Both the position numbers and the translations under genes were made by a program. This document shows, one piece after another, positions 47,000 to 58,186 of a stretch of DNA of 64,000 nucleotides. Location of the stretch: the NCBI GenBank assembly GCA_951812925.1, contig OX638368.1:82442909-82506908 (forward strand), in the 5' to 3' direction. Origin of the DNA: Calliopum simillimum (Eukaryota > Arthropoda > Insecta > Diptera > Lauxaniidae). Within the stretch, counting starts at the first letter, position 1; every line of letters begins with the position of its first letter. The notes under the pieces were generated by a model, which worked only from the letters and a program-made list of their open reading frames with translations, made no database searches and was not told the origin of the DNA.

Positions 47000-47669
47000 C
47001 CCCTCACACATAACGCTTCCGAAAAATAATCCATATTGTCTTAATTCCTAAATGCTAAGCAATCGATAGACATATCCCCTGCACCTCTCAAATTTGTTGC
47101 GCATTGTTGCAAGCTTTTCAAACTCCTTGTATTTAGAAATGAAATTATCCTTTGTGAATCAAAAAAGTAAATGGATAATCTTCACGGATGCTTCGCTGAT
47201 GCATAAATTGTGCTCTATTTTACTTTCTTATATTTATTTCTCTTACAATAAAGTACCTACTCACACTTAGCACTTTTTAAGAAGGAAAAACCTGAATATA
47301 GAATAATCATCGCGAGATAAGCAAAAGTCAACAAATTGTTCTTAATAATTTTCTAAATTTCCAAGTCTAATTGTCAACTGATTAAAATCTACGTCCTTAT
47401 GTTAACAAATGCATACAGCAAAACACAAACAAACAACTGAGCAAATAAACCCAACCAACGTTTGATTTCAACGCAAAGATAACCAAGTTTTTCTTCTACT
47501 TACCAATCCGTTTTGGCCAAAGTGGTCTGCAACCTGTTATGGCTTGCAAGCAACCACTTGTTTATATTTAACATAAGTGAAACTGGACCAAAATTGATGA
47601 CGATATCTTTCTTTTTGTTTTGTATTTATTTTCATATTCGCTACTTCAACATTACGCACATCACAACAG

Positions 47670-48143
47670 ATATCGATGAATGCGCTGGCGGTCCCTGCGA
47701 GCATGGTGGCACTTGCATCGATCTAATCGGTGGTTTCCGCTGCGAGTGTCCTCCCGAATGGACCAGCGATGTGTGTCAAAGTGATGTAAATGAATGCGAA
47801 GCAACTTATGCAGTTGCAACATCATCGTCGTCGTCGTCTTCATCATCATCACCTGTATCTGTGATGTCAACATCATTTGCTTCGTCATCGTTTGCTTCCT
47901 CATCCACGTTGACTGGTGGTGCAACTGCTGTAGGAACGACTGTTAGCTCAGTGCTTGGACCCTGCATTAATGCACACCAATGTGTCAATTTGCCCGGTTC
48001 ATTCTCATGCGTTTGTCTCGAGGGCTGGGGTGGTCCAACATGCGCCAAGGATCTTGACGATTGCGTGGGCCAGTGTAAGAATGGTGCCACTTGCATTGAT
48101 TTGGTGAACGATTATCATTGCGCATGCGCAATTGGATTTACAG
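47670..48143 (+). CDS. Ser: Serrate exon (EGF5, EGF6 with Ser-rich insertion, most of EGF7)
   Basis: The exon opens with [16 protein letters not shown] (EGF5, calcium-binding type; CEHGGTC also fits the O-fucose pattern). EGF6 starts DVNECEA and is expanded between its first two cysteines by about 55 residues rich in Ser, Thr, Ala and Val, including a run of ten Ser (about 47821-47850). It resumes with [18 protein letters not shown] and ends GWGGPTC. EGF7 follows ([24 protein letters not shown]). An insertion in EGF6 is a known feature of Drosophila Serrate. The acceptor has only a weak pyrimidine tract (CATCACAACAG), but frame and homology support it. The donor splits a glycine codon (G|GT). 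Confidence 0.92.
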
Positions 48144-48265
48144 GTAAATAAACATGTTAACGCGTCGGCGTTGTTATGTTGAAACATTTGCTATAGATAT
48201 TGATTTTGATTTTTATTTTACAATTTAATCATTAAAATCGAAATTTATTTTTTTGTTATTTGCAG
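48144..48265 (+). other. Ser: Short intron of Ser
   Basis: A 122-base GT-AG intron, phase 1, ending TTATTTGCAG. Confidence 0.9.
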
Positions 48266-48393
48266 GTCGTGATTGTGAAACCGATATTGATGAATGCGCA
48301 AACTCGCCATGTCGCAATGGTGGCGAATGTGTTGATATGGTTGGCAAATTCAAATGCATTTGTCCATTGGGCTATTCGGGCTCTTTGTGCGAG
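48266..48393 (+). CDS. Ser: Serrate exon (end of EGF7, EGF8)
   Basis: The exon encodes GRDCET, closing EGF7, then the calcium-binding EGF8 ([32 protein letters not shown]). It ends on a codon boundary after the glutamate codon GAG, at a GTGAGT donor. The next intron is 5.5 kb. Confidence 0.93.
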
Positions 48394-49891
48394 GTGAGTT
48401 GGCGGTTTTTTTTTCTTTGTTTAATTCAATGACATAATTTCGATTTCGATTCATTATGCTGTTAAAAATAAAAAAAAAATATTTGAATTTGCCTTTAAAT
48501 CAAATTTCAAGTTTGTGTCTTAAATCTTTCGTGTTTAACATAATACTCAGAACTTTTATGTGTTCATTTAAGCTACGCGCGTCTTCGTGCTGCACAACAG
48601 TAAAGCCACACATTAGCTGACCCTAAACTCAGGCTTTTGTGTCATTATAATTCGTTGCCATTGTTGGCATCAATGAAATTCTATCGACACCAGCGTTAAT
48701 ACCAAATTTAATGAAGTTCTTTACACACTCCAAGAATGGATTTCTAGAAAGAAAGAAACAAACTGACGCACATGCGCTGTTGAGTAAAAAATTAAACATA
48801 TGCATGAAGTTATTTTCATACACAGAGAAAATTATTTTTAATATTTATTTTTTTGCTTCTTTTAATTCTGTACTTCTTTTGCAATTTTTACTTTTTCTAA
48901 GTATTTGAAGGTACCATTTTAAAATTAATGCTCTAAAGAAAAGGTTTTGAAATCCATCGTTGTAAAATTTTTTTTTTTTTTTTTTTTTTAATTTTTTTTT
49001 TTTTTAAGATGTGTTTAATGAATTTGATTAATTTTTGACAGTCTGCAACTTCTTCCTGGTGGATATTTTTTTTCCATACCGACTTCGACAAAGTTGTTCA
49101 AAATATTTCAGATCTTAACTTTAGGGAACAAAGCAAGTCTCAAAAATGAGTTTCGGGGCAGAATATTGGAAAGTTATTAGAATTTCTTATCTTAAAGTCT
49201 GATAATAAAATGTCGGCCTGGTCATATTTTATATATTTTCATAATCATTTGGTCAAGATATCTTTATAAAAATTGCAAAGTGGGTGATGTATGTACCAAA
49301 ACATGCTTTTTTGTCCTCACCTATTTGTAACTGTCTTTTTTTATTAATTGGAGATATAGAATATGAAGGCCTTAACTTCTGGAAAAGGATGAAAAATAAT
49401 GTAAAAAAATTTAAAAATTGAAGTAAACTTGACAGGAGAGTGCTAAATTGTTACAATAATTATAATAACACAAAAACAATAGCAAACATTTAAAAAAAAC
49501 TTGAACTTTATGGATACAACTAGGAGTAAATTGATTTGATTATCTAGAGATAAAAAACCAATAGTATGTTATCTATATATTAATACGTGAACAGTTTTTT
49601 TTGCCTTCCTTTTGCGAGCTAACCATTTAACCGATTTTCGATATTTTTTTTATATGAAAGGTATTGTGGTGTAGAATCCACGAATCCAAAATTACCTTCA
49701 TAAGTTGCCATTAAGGTATTTAAAAACAGGATCAAAGTTTCCCATATAATTACAACAACAACAGCATGCACAATGTTATGCTGTGTTGTTAAGAAAGTGA
49801 ATGACACAGTGGAGTGAGAGAAATTTTGTTGTTGTTGTTTTTCCTTTGCTTGCACGAAACCTGTTTCGTTGCGCTCTGTCGACGTTCTGCA

Positions 49892-50751
49892 CCGATATTT
49901 TGGATGTTTTTCGATACATTTGGACTTTTACCGATATTTTGGATGTTTCTCGATACTTCTGGACTTTTATCGATATAATGGATGTTTTTCGATACTTTTG
50001 GACTGTTATCGATATTTTGGATGTTTCTCGATGCTTTTGGACTTTTACCGATATTTTGGATGTTTCTCGATACTTTGGACTTTTATCGATATTTTGGATG
50101 TTTCCAGATACTTTTGGACTTTTACCGATATTTTGGATGTTTCTCGATGCTTTTGGACTTTTACCGATATTTTGGATGTTTTTCGATACTTTTGGACTTT
50201 TACCGATATGTTGGATGTTTCTCAATTCTTTTGGACTTTTATCGATATTTTGGATGTTTCTCGATGCTTTTGGACTTTTACCGATATTTTGGATGTTTTT
50301 CGATACTTTTGGACTTTTACCGATAATTTGGATGTTTCTCGATACTTTTCGACTTTTACCGATATTTTGGATGTTTCTCGATACTTCTCGATATTTTGGA
50401 TGTTTCTCGATGCTTTTGGACTCTTACCGATATTTTGGATGTTTCTCGATACTTTTGGACTTTTATCGATATTTTGGATGTTTCCAGATACTTTTGGACT
50501 TTTACCGATATTTTAGATGTTTCTCGGTACTTCTGGATTTTTATCGATATTTTGGATGTTTCTCGATACTTTAAGACTTTTATCGATATTTTGGATGTTT
50601 CTCGATACTTCTCGATATTTTGGATGCTTTTGGACTTTTACCGATAATTTGGATGTTGCTCGATACTTTTGGACTTTTACTGATATACATACCGATGTTT
50701 GTCGATACTTTTGAGATGTTTTCGATATTTTGGATGTTTTCCGATATTTTT
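49892..50751 (+). repeat. 39-base minisatellite, about 22 copies
   Basis: A tandem array of 'gatattttggatgtttctc' plus 'gatacttttggacttttacc', 39 bases per full unit. The two halves (19 and 20 bases) are themselves alike, so the unit is an old dimer. Because 39 is divisible by three, frames stay open over hundreds of bases on both strands (for example 49801-50574 and 49776-50225). These are not genes. The last few units are degraded. Confidence 0.92.
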
Positions 50752-50862
50752 TGGCACAAGCACTACACCAATTTTTATGTTATTCGGTTTTAAGATGTAC
50801 TGAGCCTGCTGCATATAAAAAATGTTGCTACGACTAATGAATACTCAATGTTCTGGCTTTGT

Positions 50863-51010
50863 TTTTTACCAAACGGTACTCGGAAGAAGTGTATCCATCT
50901 CAAAGTAAAAGGCCAAATTTTGGCCACCGGCGATACTGGTATAAAAAAATTTTCTAGGAGAATGTCACTCACTTGCGTTCTTAACATAGGTAATATCTTT
51001 AAAAAACGCA
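50863..51010 (+). pseudogene. Possible pogo/Tigger-type transposase N-terminal fragment
   Basis: The frame reads RKKCIHLKVKGQILATGDTG, IKKFSRRM and IGNIFKKRN. The spacing resembles the psq-type helix-turn-helix of CENP-B/Tigger transposases (K....L..K..IL...D.G.....F.......I..I.K.R). The match is partial and no DDE domain follows, so this is a tentative call. Confidence 0.35.
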
Positions 51011-51306
51011 ATGCCAGTGATTGCCTAAAAACCAAAACCGACCGAGCTAAGGAAAAACGAAGTATCCTTTTTCCCTTCATTTTCAGTTCTCTTTCTGATT
51101 GGTATTCAAAAAATTTGCAGTTAGAATAAGAAAAACTCTTACTTTTTTGACAAAATTAAAATTTTTTGTTTTTGCTAGTTGTGCTTAAGCCATTTATTTA
51201 AAAAAAAAAATAAAACTTAGTCTTAAAACACTTAAATAAACTTTTTTACTAAATTTTAATTGTTTTCTTAAAATAAATGATTTATGCAAAACTTAAAAAA
51301 ATCAGC

Positions 51307-51516
51307 ATATGGCAACCCTGAATATTTAGGTACAATTTTAAAAAAGTTTATCTGTGCGTTTCTGAAACCAAAAATTTAAATTTAGTTAAAAAAAGTAAGA
51401 TTTAAAATAAATTTTTGAAAACAACCATGTGGCAACCCTAAAAATTTTTGTTATAATTTTCAAAAGTTTATTTAAGCGTTTTCAGAAACTTAAAAAAAAA
51501 CATATGGCAACCCAGA
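51307..51516 (+). repeat. Three ATATGGCAACCC-containing repeats
   Basis: 'atatggcaaccct'-like words followed by similar AT-rich sequence ('aaaagtttat...gcgttt') occur at about 51307, 51428 and 51502, spaced 121 and 74 bases. They may be a decayed tandem array. Confidence 0.5.
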
Positions 51517-51890
51517 AAGTTTATGTTCATTTTTTAAAAATGTTCCAGAAGTTAAATTCATCATATTCTATACAAGTACATTTTTCGGAAATTTACCCAT
51601 ATACCAACAATGTCGTATATAAGTTTTTGATTTCATAGTAAACAATTTTGAAATTTTATTTTTATTTTAAGTAATTCATACTTATATAGACACTTATTAA
51701 GTATCTATGTATTATGTAGTTAAAATGTCAAACTTGAACTTTAAACATGATTTTGAGCCACGGAACATTTAATGGTACATTTTCAGTTTAACATTAACTA
51801 AATATAAAATTCCAACTGCAACCATACTTGGAAGAAAAAGTTGAAAAAATTATTATTTTTTTTTTTTCGATATACTGCCCCAACACCTAA

Positions 51891-52680
51891 TTTTTATACC
51901 CTACACCCAGGGTATATTCACTTTGTCCTTCCGTTTGTAACGCAGAAAAGGAGGCGTGGCAGATATAGAAAAGTATATATATTCTTGATCAGCGGCACAT
52001 CCTGAGTCGACATAGCCATGTCCGTCTGTCTGGCTGGCTGGCTGACTGTGTGTGGAAATACACTTTTTGGGAAAACTAAGCAAGATAATTCAATGAAATT
52101 TGATACACAGCCTTTGGCGATAAAGATAGCTCGGGGGATTGAAAATGAGTGAAATCAGTCAACGGACACGCCTACCGCCCATGCAAAAAATATATTCAAA
52201 ATGCAACTTTTTGAGTTTTTTCACAATAATGCAACCAAAATACACATTAATACTACGAATTGTAAGCGCAAGCTCTGAACAAAAACCAGGAGAATTCGGA
52301 CAAGAGGGCGTGGCACCTCCCATACAGGCAAAAACTTCTAAACGCTATACTGAAAGCGTTTTTTGAAATAATCAAATAACATTTTACTCAATTGCTAAGA
52401 ACTAAATTCAAACTCTGAGAAAAAACTGGGTGAATTCGGACAAGAGGGCGTGGCACCTCCCATATAAGCAAAAGGTTCAAAACGCTATACTGAAAACATT
52501 TTTTGAGATAATCCAACCAAATTTCACTCAAATGCTAAGAACTATAAATTCAAACTCTGAGAAAAAACTGGGTGAATTTGGACAAGAGGGCGTGGCACCT
52601 CCCATATTAGCAGAACTTTCAAAATACTGCTGTGTAGGGTATTTAATGTTTGGCCAGGCCAAAGGTAACACCCTTACTAG
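51891..52680 (+). mobile_element. Helentron-like element, full-length copy
   Basis: The 5' end is TTTTTATACCCTACACCCAG and the 3' end has 'ctgtgtagggtattta', the hairpin TTTGGCCAGGCCAAA and CTAG (52677-52680) followed by T. The microsatellite (CTGG)n is short (52023-52045). Three minisatellite units about 140 bases apart (near 52300, 52440 and 52582) contain 'gggcgtggcacctcccat'. This is the cleanest single copy in the window. Confidence 0.68.
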
Positions 52681-53847
52681 TTTTGATTTGCTTCGTTCAC
52701 TAAAGTCAAAATCTGAAATATTCCGAACAACTTTGTCGAAAACGGTTTTGGAAAAAAAAATAGTCAGGAAGGAGTTACAAACTGTCAAAATGAGTCAAAC
52801 TCGTAAAACACACTAAAAGAGAAAACTTAAAAAGAAATAAAAAATGTCTACGAAACACTTATTGTAGCTCAAAAAACCTATGATTCAGTTCGAAACCTCA
52901 GACCTGGCATAGGGTAAATCTGTTCTCTTCAGTCATGTCTTTTTTTCGACAACCACAGTGTTATTTTTCACTCTGTACACTGGAGAACACAGCAATGGCT
53001 TAACTATGTTTTAAGCCGCACTAATTTTACTAAAGTCCAATACATTGATGAGCAATCAATTCCTAAAAATCCCAATCAGACTAAAACGTGTGTCATTCGA
53101 TATCAAAGGCCAATATACAAAAACAACAATAGCACACAAAAAAAAATAAAAAATCGTAGAGAAAAGGCCAACAAAATGCGTTCATGCGTTCGTTAAAGAA
53201 TTTGTCTTAATTTTTGCTTTTTGTGTTGTGTTATTGGTAGTTGTTGTTGTTGTTGTTTGTGTTGTTGTCCTAAACATTGAACTCATATTGAAACCGTTTG
53301 TAAGTTGTTTGTTGTTGTTGTTGTTTTATGTTGCTAACACAGACTTGGTGTTGCTGCTGTTTCTACCAATGCGGCCGCAGGTATCTGTCACATGAATTTG
53401 GTGCTTTAATACCTTTTAACACTAATCGCATTACGAGCAATCAATTGTGATGAGAATAAAATTTGTGGCAACAACTAAAGATTTTCTCACGTGTCGATTT
53501 TGTGTTCTAAATAAAAAAATAAAAAAATGATTTCACTGAAATACAAGAACAACAACAAGGGGGGAGCACTGTAATAAAATTTAGAAGAAGATGAAAAATG
53601 GGGTAAAAGACTGACTCGATTTATATTCACGATGATGATGAATTTTAAGTTTTAATGATGAGTCAAAAAAAAAAACCAGGGCGAACGGAGCGGGCATAAA
53701 CTTGAACAGGAAATGAGTTTAAATTTAAAAGGATGTGATTTATGCATTTTTGTGGAATTAACAGACAGAACATAAAACATGTGAAACATAATTAAAATCA
53801 GTTAATGCAACATAAACATAAATTTTATTTTTTATTTCATTTAATAG

Positions 53848-53995
53848 GAAGCTAAAGATCACTGCACACCATCGCCATGTTTGCAAGGACGTTGTCTGAA
53901 TACGCCCGGTAGTTACTATTGCCATTGTCCACCAGATCGTGCTGGTAAGCACTGTGAACAAATACGACCGCTTTGCTCACAGCCACATTGTAATG
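53848..53995 (+). CDS. Ser: Serrate exon (EGF9, start of EGF10)
   Basis: The exon opens [20 protein letters not shown] and ends EGF9 with [15 protein letters not shown]10 begins with [11 protein letters not shown], and the exon ends one base into an aspartate codon (G|GTAAGT). The acceptor is TTTAATAG. It follows the Drosophila Serrate order, as I recall it, with few substitutions. The next intron is only 96 bases. Confidence 0.92.
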
Positions 53996-54091
53996 GTAAG
54001 TTTTAAATTTTAAATATTTTTTGCTTAGTTTGTAATAAAAAAAAAAAAAAATAAATTTTAATATATTTTTATATATATTCTTTATTTTTAG
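53996..54091 (+). other. Ser: 96-base intron of Ser
   Basis: A GT-AG intron, phase 1, with a TTCTTTATTTTTAG acceptor. Confidence 0.9.
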
Positions 54092-54217
54092 ATGGTTGCT
54101 TTTCGAACAGCTCTGTCAATGCGTTGCCTTGTAATGGACGCGGCACTTGTGAAATGAGTGATGTGGGCACATTTTGTAAATGTCATGCTGGCCATACGGG
54201 GACATTTTGTGAACACA
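54092..54217 (+). CDS. Ser: Serrate exon (EGF10)
   Basis: The exon encodes [20 protein letters not shown], then [20 protein letters not shown], completing EGF10. EGF10 carries a Thr-rich insertion in Drosophila. Here it is reduced to about seven residues (SNSSVNA) between GCF and LPC. CNGRGTC fits the O-fucose pattern. The exon ends A|GTAAGT, and the next exon completes the asparagine codon. Confidence 0.92.
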
Positions 54218-57200
54218 GTAAGTTTCGCACACTCAATTAATATGAATTCATGAATTGGTAGCTAAAACAAAAGACTTAAACTACGAACTTGAAATTATTT
54301 TTCCCCCATTAAAGTCTTTCTTGTTTAGTCCATTTAACTATACTAAGGGCATAAAATAACATTTCTATCAATGTTTATAGAAATTTAAAAATTAATATAA
54401 AGCCTTTGTGTTATTGTTGCTTATTGGTATTGAATTCTGAATAAACATATTCAAACATACTTACATATATGCAATGAGTTTAATGTCTTAAATTGTAGAG
54501 TCACTGATGATGCGGTATTAAGTGGAGACGAAATAGAGAACGTACGTATATAAATCTCAAATATAAAAAAAGTTACAGCACTTATTCTGACCACACAATT
54601 TACAACTTATGCGGACGATTCCATAAAAGGATTGAAATTTTCCGTTCATCTTATTTTCTTCATAAAGAAATATCAATGGTGTCTTTCAAACTTCAAATTT
54701 CATTTTGAAGGTCGTAAACTCATTTGAGTAGAAATTTACCGTATTTGATAATCTTCGATGGAATTCAGTAGATAGGTGTCGAATCAAATAAGACCCACGC
54801 CTGCTGATGACCATGTTTTGGACCGTGGTTACAAATATAAGATAATATTTCTTTACAGATTTGAAACACAAAAAAAACCTATAGCTAATAAAGATTTTCC
54901 TGTACTACCTCGCTTATCATACATCAGGAAAGCCTTTTAAATTTGTCAAAATTCTATTTATATCCATAAACTTGACTTTTTCATCATACCAATTTTTTGG
55001 AATTTTGATAAAAATTTCTTTTTATTTAACATAATACAAGTACAAGTGTTATTCTAATTGCTTGATAGTATAAAAATACATTTTTCCGAACGCTACGAAC
55101 TTTAAAACGAACATTTTCGAACTTGAACTTGAATTGTCTATTTTGAACTTCATAAACTTTGTGTGTTCTTAAAATATTTAGACGATTTTGATGTCATTCA
55201 CTTTAGAATGTCGTCTCTTATACGGTTGGGATGGAAAGTTAATATATGACCTTTGAAAAGTTGAGTTACATATACATATTTTTAGAAAATCAAAAGAAAA
55301 ACCGATTACGATCTTGTGCAGATTTGCTCCCTTTTCAAATGAAACATCACATGTCGGCATTTCCGCCAATAGATCCACCAAAATTTTATTTTACAAACTT
55401 ATTATTTTATGATATTATCTTAGAGAAACTTTTAAATTTTACTAATTTGAGCAATTTACGCATAAATTCATTTACCATGATGATCAAACCGACTCTAAAG
55501 TTGCACAAATGTAGTTTTTCTTTTTAAGTAATTTTTAATTGAATGCACTTTTTTCTATAAATTTTAGTAAGAGGCATAATACATGATAACAGTTGTTTCA
55601 CAAAATCTCCCCAACAACATTAGTGATATGAAAAAAAAATGGAAAGAAAACAATGCAATCCCGATTAACTGTCAATTTTTTATTTGCGTTAGATCAATTT
55701 CTACTGTCCGGTTCGTCACTGAAAAAGATAATTAGTCATACTTGCTTCACAAATCAAGTGCGAATATTGTTTAATACACACAAGCAAAACAAAAAAAAAA
55801 TCTACTGCAAAAAATAAAATTTAAATACATTTAAAGTTGGTCACGTTCGTCACTTTTAGCTCAAAAGTAACGTATTATTGAAATTTCGTTCTGCTGTAAA
55901 ATTCTTAAACTACATTTTGTATTAATCTTGTTGTCCCAAGGTCACAATAAAATCATACGAGGAACATTTTCTTAGAACACATTAGCCCATTATATCCTGT
56001 TTTATGGCCTTTTTGACAACTTTCTCAAAAAGACTTGGTTATAATGGGTACAAAAATATTTTACGTAAAATTTCAATAAGGGTCACCAAAGGCAAGAAGT
56101 CATTAAAACATAAGAGTAATTCATAAAAAAGTAATAAATGCTTTGTAGTTGTCGGATAAGCAAATTTCACAATTGCTACCAGAAAAGCGTGCAAGATTTT
56201 TTCGCTTCCAAAACTGAATTTGGCTTAAATCAACCTTACTTAATAAACTGAAATGACATAAATATGCAAATCATTAGCCGATTGAATCATGATGGAAAAA
56301 ATGTCACTATCATACAGTTCAGATTAAAATTCTGACTTGTTTCGCTGAATTTTAACTTTCTTTGAATAGACTTCTAATTTTGTCACGTTCGTTTTGTGTA
56401 TATTTTTGCATGTATCTTGGAACCAGGACTTCGCCTGCTTTTAACGTTGGCACTAATTATAGTGCTACCTAAGAGCTTAATGTAAGGTAAAAACTAAAAT
56501 AAAAATATGTTTTACTTCCACTTTTTTGTACTTTAAATGATTGCGACGATCACGTTCGTCACTTGGGAAGTGCCCATATCCAAAATCGTTAAAATAAAAA
56601 CAACAAAAATTTTTGGGCTTTTTTCCAAAATAAAAATTTTTAATCAAGACAGCCAAACAAAAGACTTAAACAACAAGCTTTTTGTTTTTCCATTCATTGT
56701 TTTCCCCATTTTTTTTTTTTTTTTCAAATTCATCTAACTGTCAATTAATAGTTTTTCTAATAACTTTTTTGGTTCAACATTTTATTTTTAATTAAATATT
56801 TTGTTTTGATGTGTCTATTAACTGTAATTTTGTTTTAATTAATTAAAATCGAAGCTACTGCATACATATCGCATTTATTAAAACAGGCAAACGAAAAAAA
56901 AAAAAAAAAAAGACTTAAGCAACAAACTCATTCTTGAGCTATGCATTTCGATAAGGCTTTTCAACTGAACTGTCAAACAAAACAAAACCACAGTTTTGAA
57001 TTTTCATTAAATGCATAAAAAAAATATTTCTAAATTAAAACTACGATTAAATAACAACAACAAAAAGAAATTAATTAATCATTCAATCAATAAAAAATTT
57101 AACTGCTTGGCGTATGGTAACATGGGCACAAAATTGTTTCTCATCATCCATTGCATAGATAATGCGCTTTTGGTGAACTGTATAAGTGAATTGGAATTGG

Positions 57201-58090
57201 TGTTGATCGGTAGTCGATGTCATAAAAAATAAACAGACGTTGAAGTAACGGATTTTTATCCATACTTTTTTTGCTTTTAATCGATTTTTAGTTAATGAAG
57301 AGAGCTATTTTTTTATCGACATACAAAGTAAACGCAGCCTCTGATCAACCCACTGACAAAATGTTAAAGACCCATAAAAACACTAAGATTATACATGCAT
57401 ATCAGTGTTTTCAGACTCTTACGACAACAATTTTCTACATTGTTCCTTTGGATGGGTGCCAATAATTAAAAAAACACGACTGTTTCTTTGGGTTTTTGAA
57501 TTCTAAAATTATGATGTGGCAACATAAAGCAACATACAAGCCTCTACTGTTCTCATCAGAAAAAATAAAGAGTAGTTTATTGATTCAAATATTTTTCGTT
57601 AATGGTTTGGGCCCTAGTGGAATTATTGTTACTTTAGCCCGGTAGCCTTTTGAATCATAAATTTAACAAAATTAAACAAAGCAAATTTTATTTAAAATTT
57701 AACCATGCTTATTCCAGAGACTTATTCCACTTATTCCACAAATTTGTTATTTAGCATGCTAATAATTCAGTCAAGGTTTTTGACTTTGTACAAGTCTACT
57801 CACAAATGCATTTCGATTGGTATACAATTCAAAGTCGTACTCCATTTCTAACATAGTAGAAAAAGGTATCAGACGTTTTGTCTAAGCGTTTAAATATATA
57901 GATTTGGAAAATCTGATTCAAATATGAAAATTGTACATTCGAATTAAACAGTTGTACGGCGGCAGTCATTCATGTCTCTATTTTTTTATTTTTAAATACA
58001 TTAAAGTCTTAATGAAAATAACTACTTTTATCTTTTACTCATTTGTGACTTAAATTCTACTGTTTTTTTTTTTTCTTTTTGTCTTTGCAG
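54218..58090 (+). other. Ser: 3.9-kb intron of Ser, phase 1
   Basis: The acceptor is TCTTTGCAG. It contains the interspersed repeat 55755-56578. The parts 54218-55754 and 56579-58090 are AT-rich, with poly-T/A runs near 56710 and 56895, and hold no recognised gene or transposon end. Confidence 0.85.
55755..56578 (+). repeat. Interspersed repeat, copy 2 (partner at 10625-11545)
   Basis: Collinear with 10625-11545 and in the same orientation. Differences include small indels and the loss of part of the middle. Both end near 'cacgttcgtcacttggga'. The class is unknown. Confidence 0.7.
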
Positions 58091-58186
58091 ATTTAAATGA
58101 ATGCTCCCCGAATCCCTGTCGAAATGGTGGAATTTGTCTTGATGGCGATGGTGATTTTACATGTGAATGCATATCAGGCTGGACAG
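58091..58186 (+). CDS. Ser: Serrate exon (EGF11)
   Basis: The exon encodes [19 protein letters not shown], then [14 protein letters not shown], most of the calcium-binding EGF11. The last base starts a glycine codon completed by the next exon (G|GTAAGA). In the family the next residues would close EGF11. That exon was not found in the remaining 5.8 kb and should lie beyond the window. The open frame continuing from 58097 is in a different phase and is not coding. Confidence 0.92.

Larger units (their letters stand above)
27495..47669 (+). other. Ser: 20.2-kb intron of Ser, phase 1
   Basis: The donor is A|GTAAGT and the acceptor CATCACAACAG. Splicing restores the asparagine codon A|AT at the start of EGF5. 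The intron is occupied largely by transposable elements (listed), with unique-looking islands at about 27830-28560, 35860-36700, 39890-40740 and 44400-44800. No nested gene was recognised. Confidence 0.88.
48394..53847 (+). other. Ser: 5.5-kb intron of Ser, phase 0
   Basis: Contains a poly-T run (48969-49004), the 39-base minisatellite (49892-50751), a possible transposase fragment (50863-51010), the Helentron-like copy at 51891-52680 and GTT/TGT tracts at 53235-53325. The stretches 48394-49890 and 52681-53847 hold nothing else that I recognise. Confidence 0.85.

Noticed and set aside
49801..50574. 257-residue open frame, with overlapping long frames on both strands
   Set aside because: It is the 39-base minisatellite read in frame. 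All frames stay open because the unit is divisible by three.
50790..51080. 96-residue minus-strand open frame
   Set aside because: No recognisable motif. It is opposite the more plausible transposase-like frame and probably chance.
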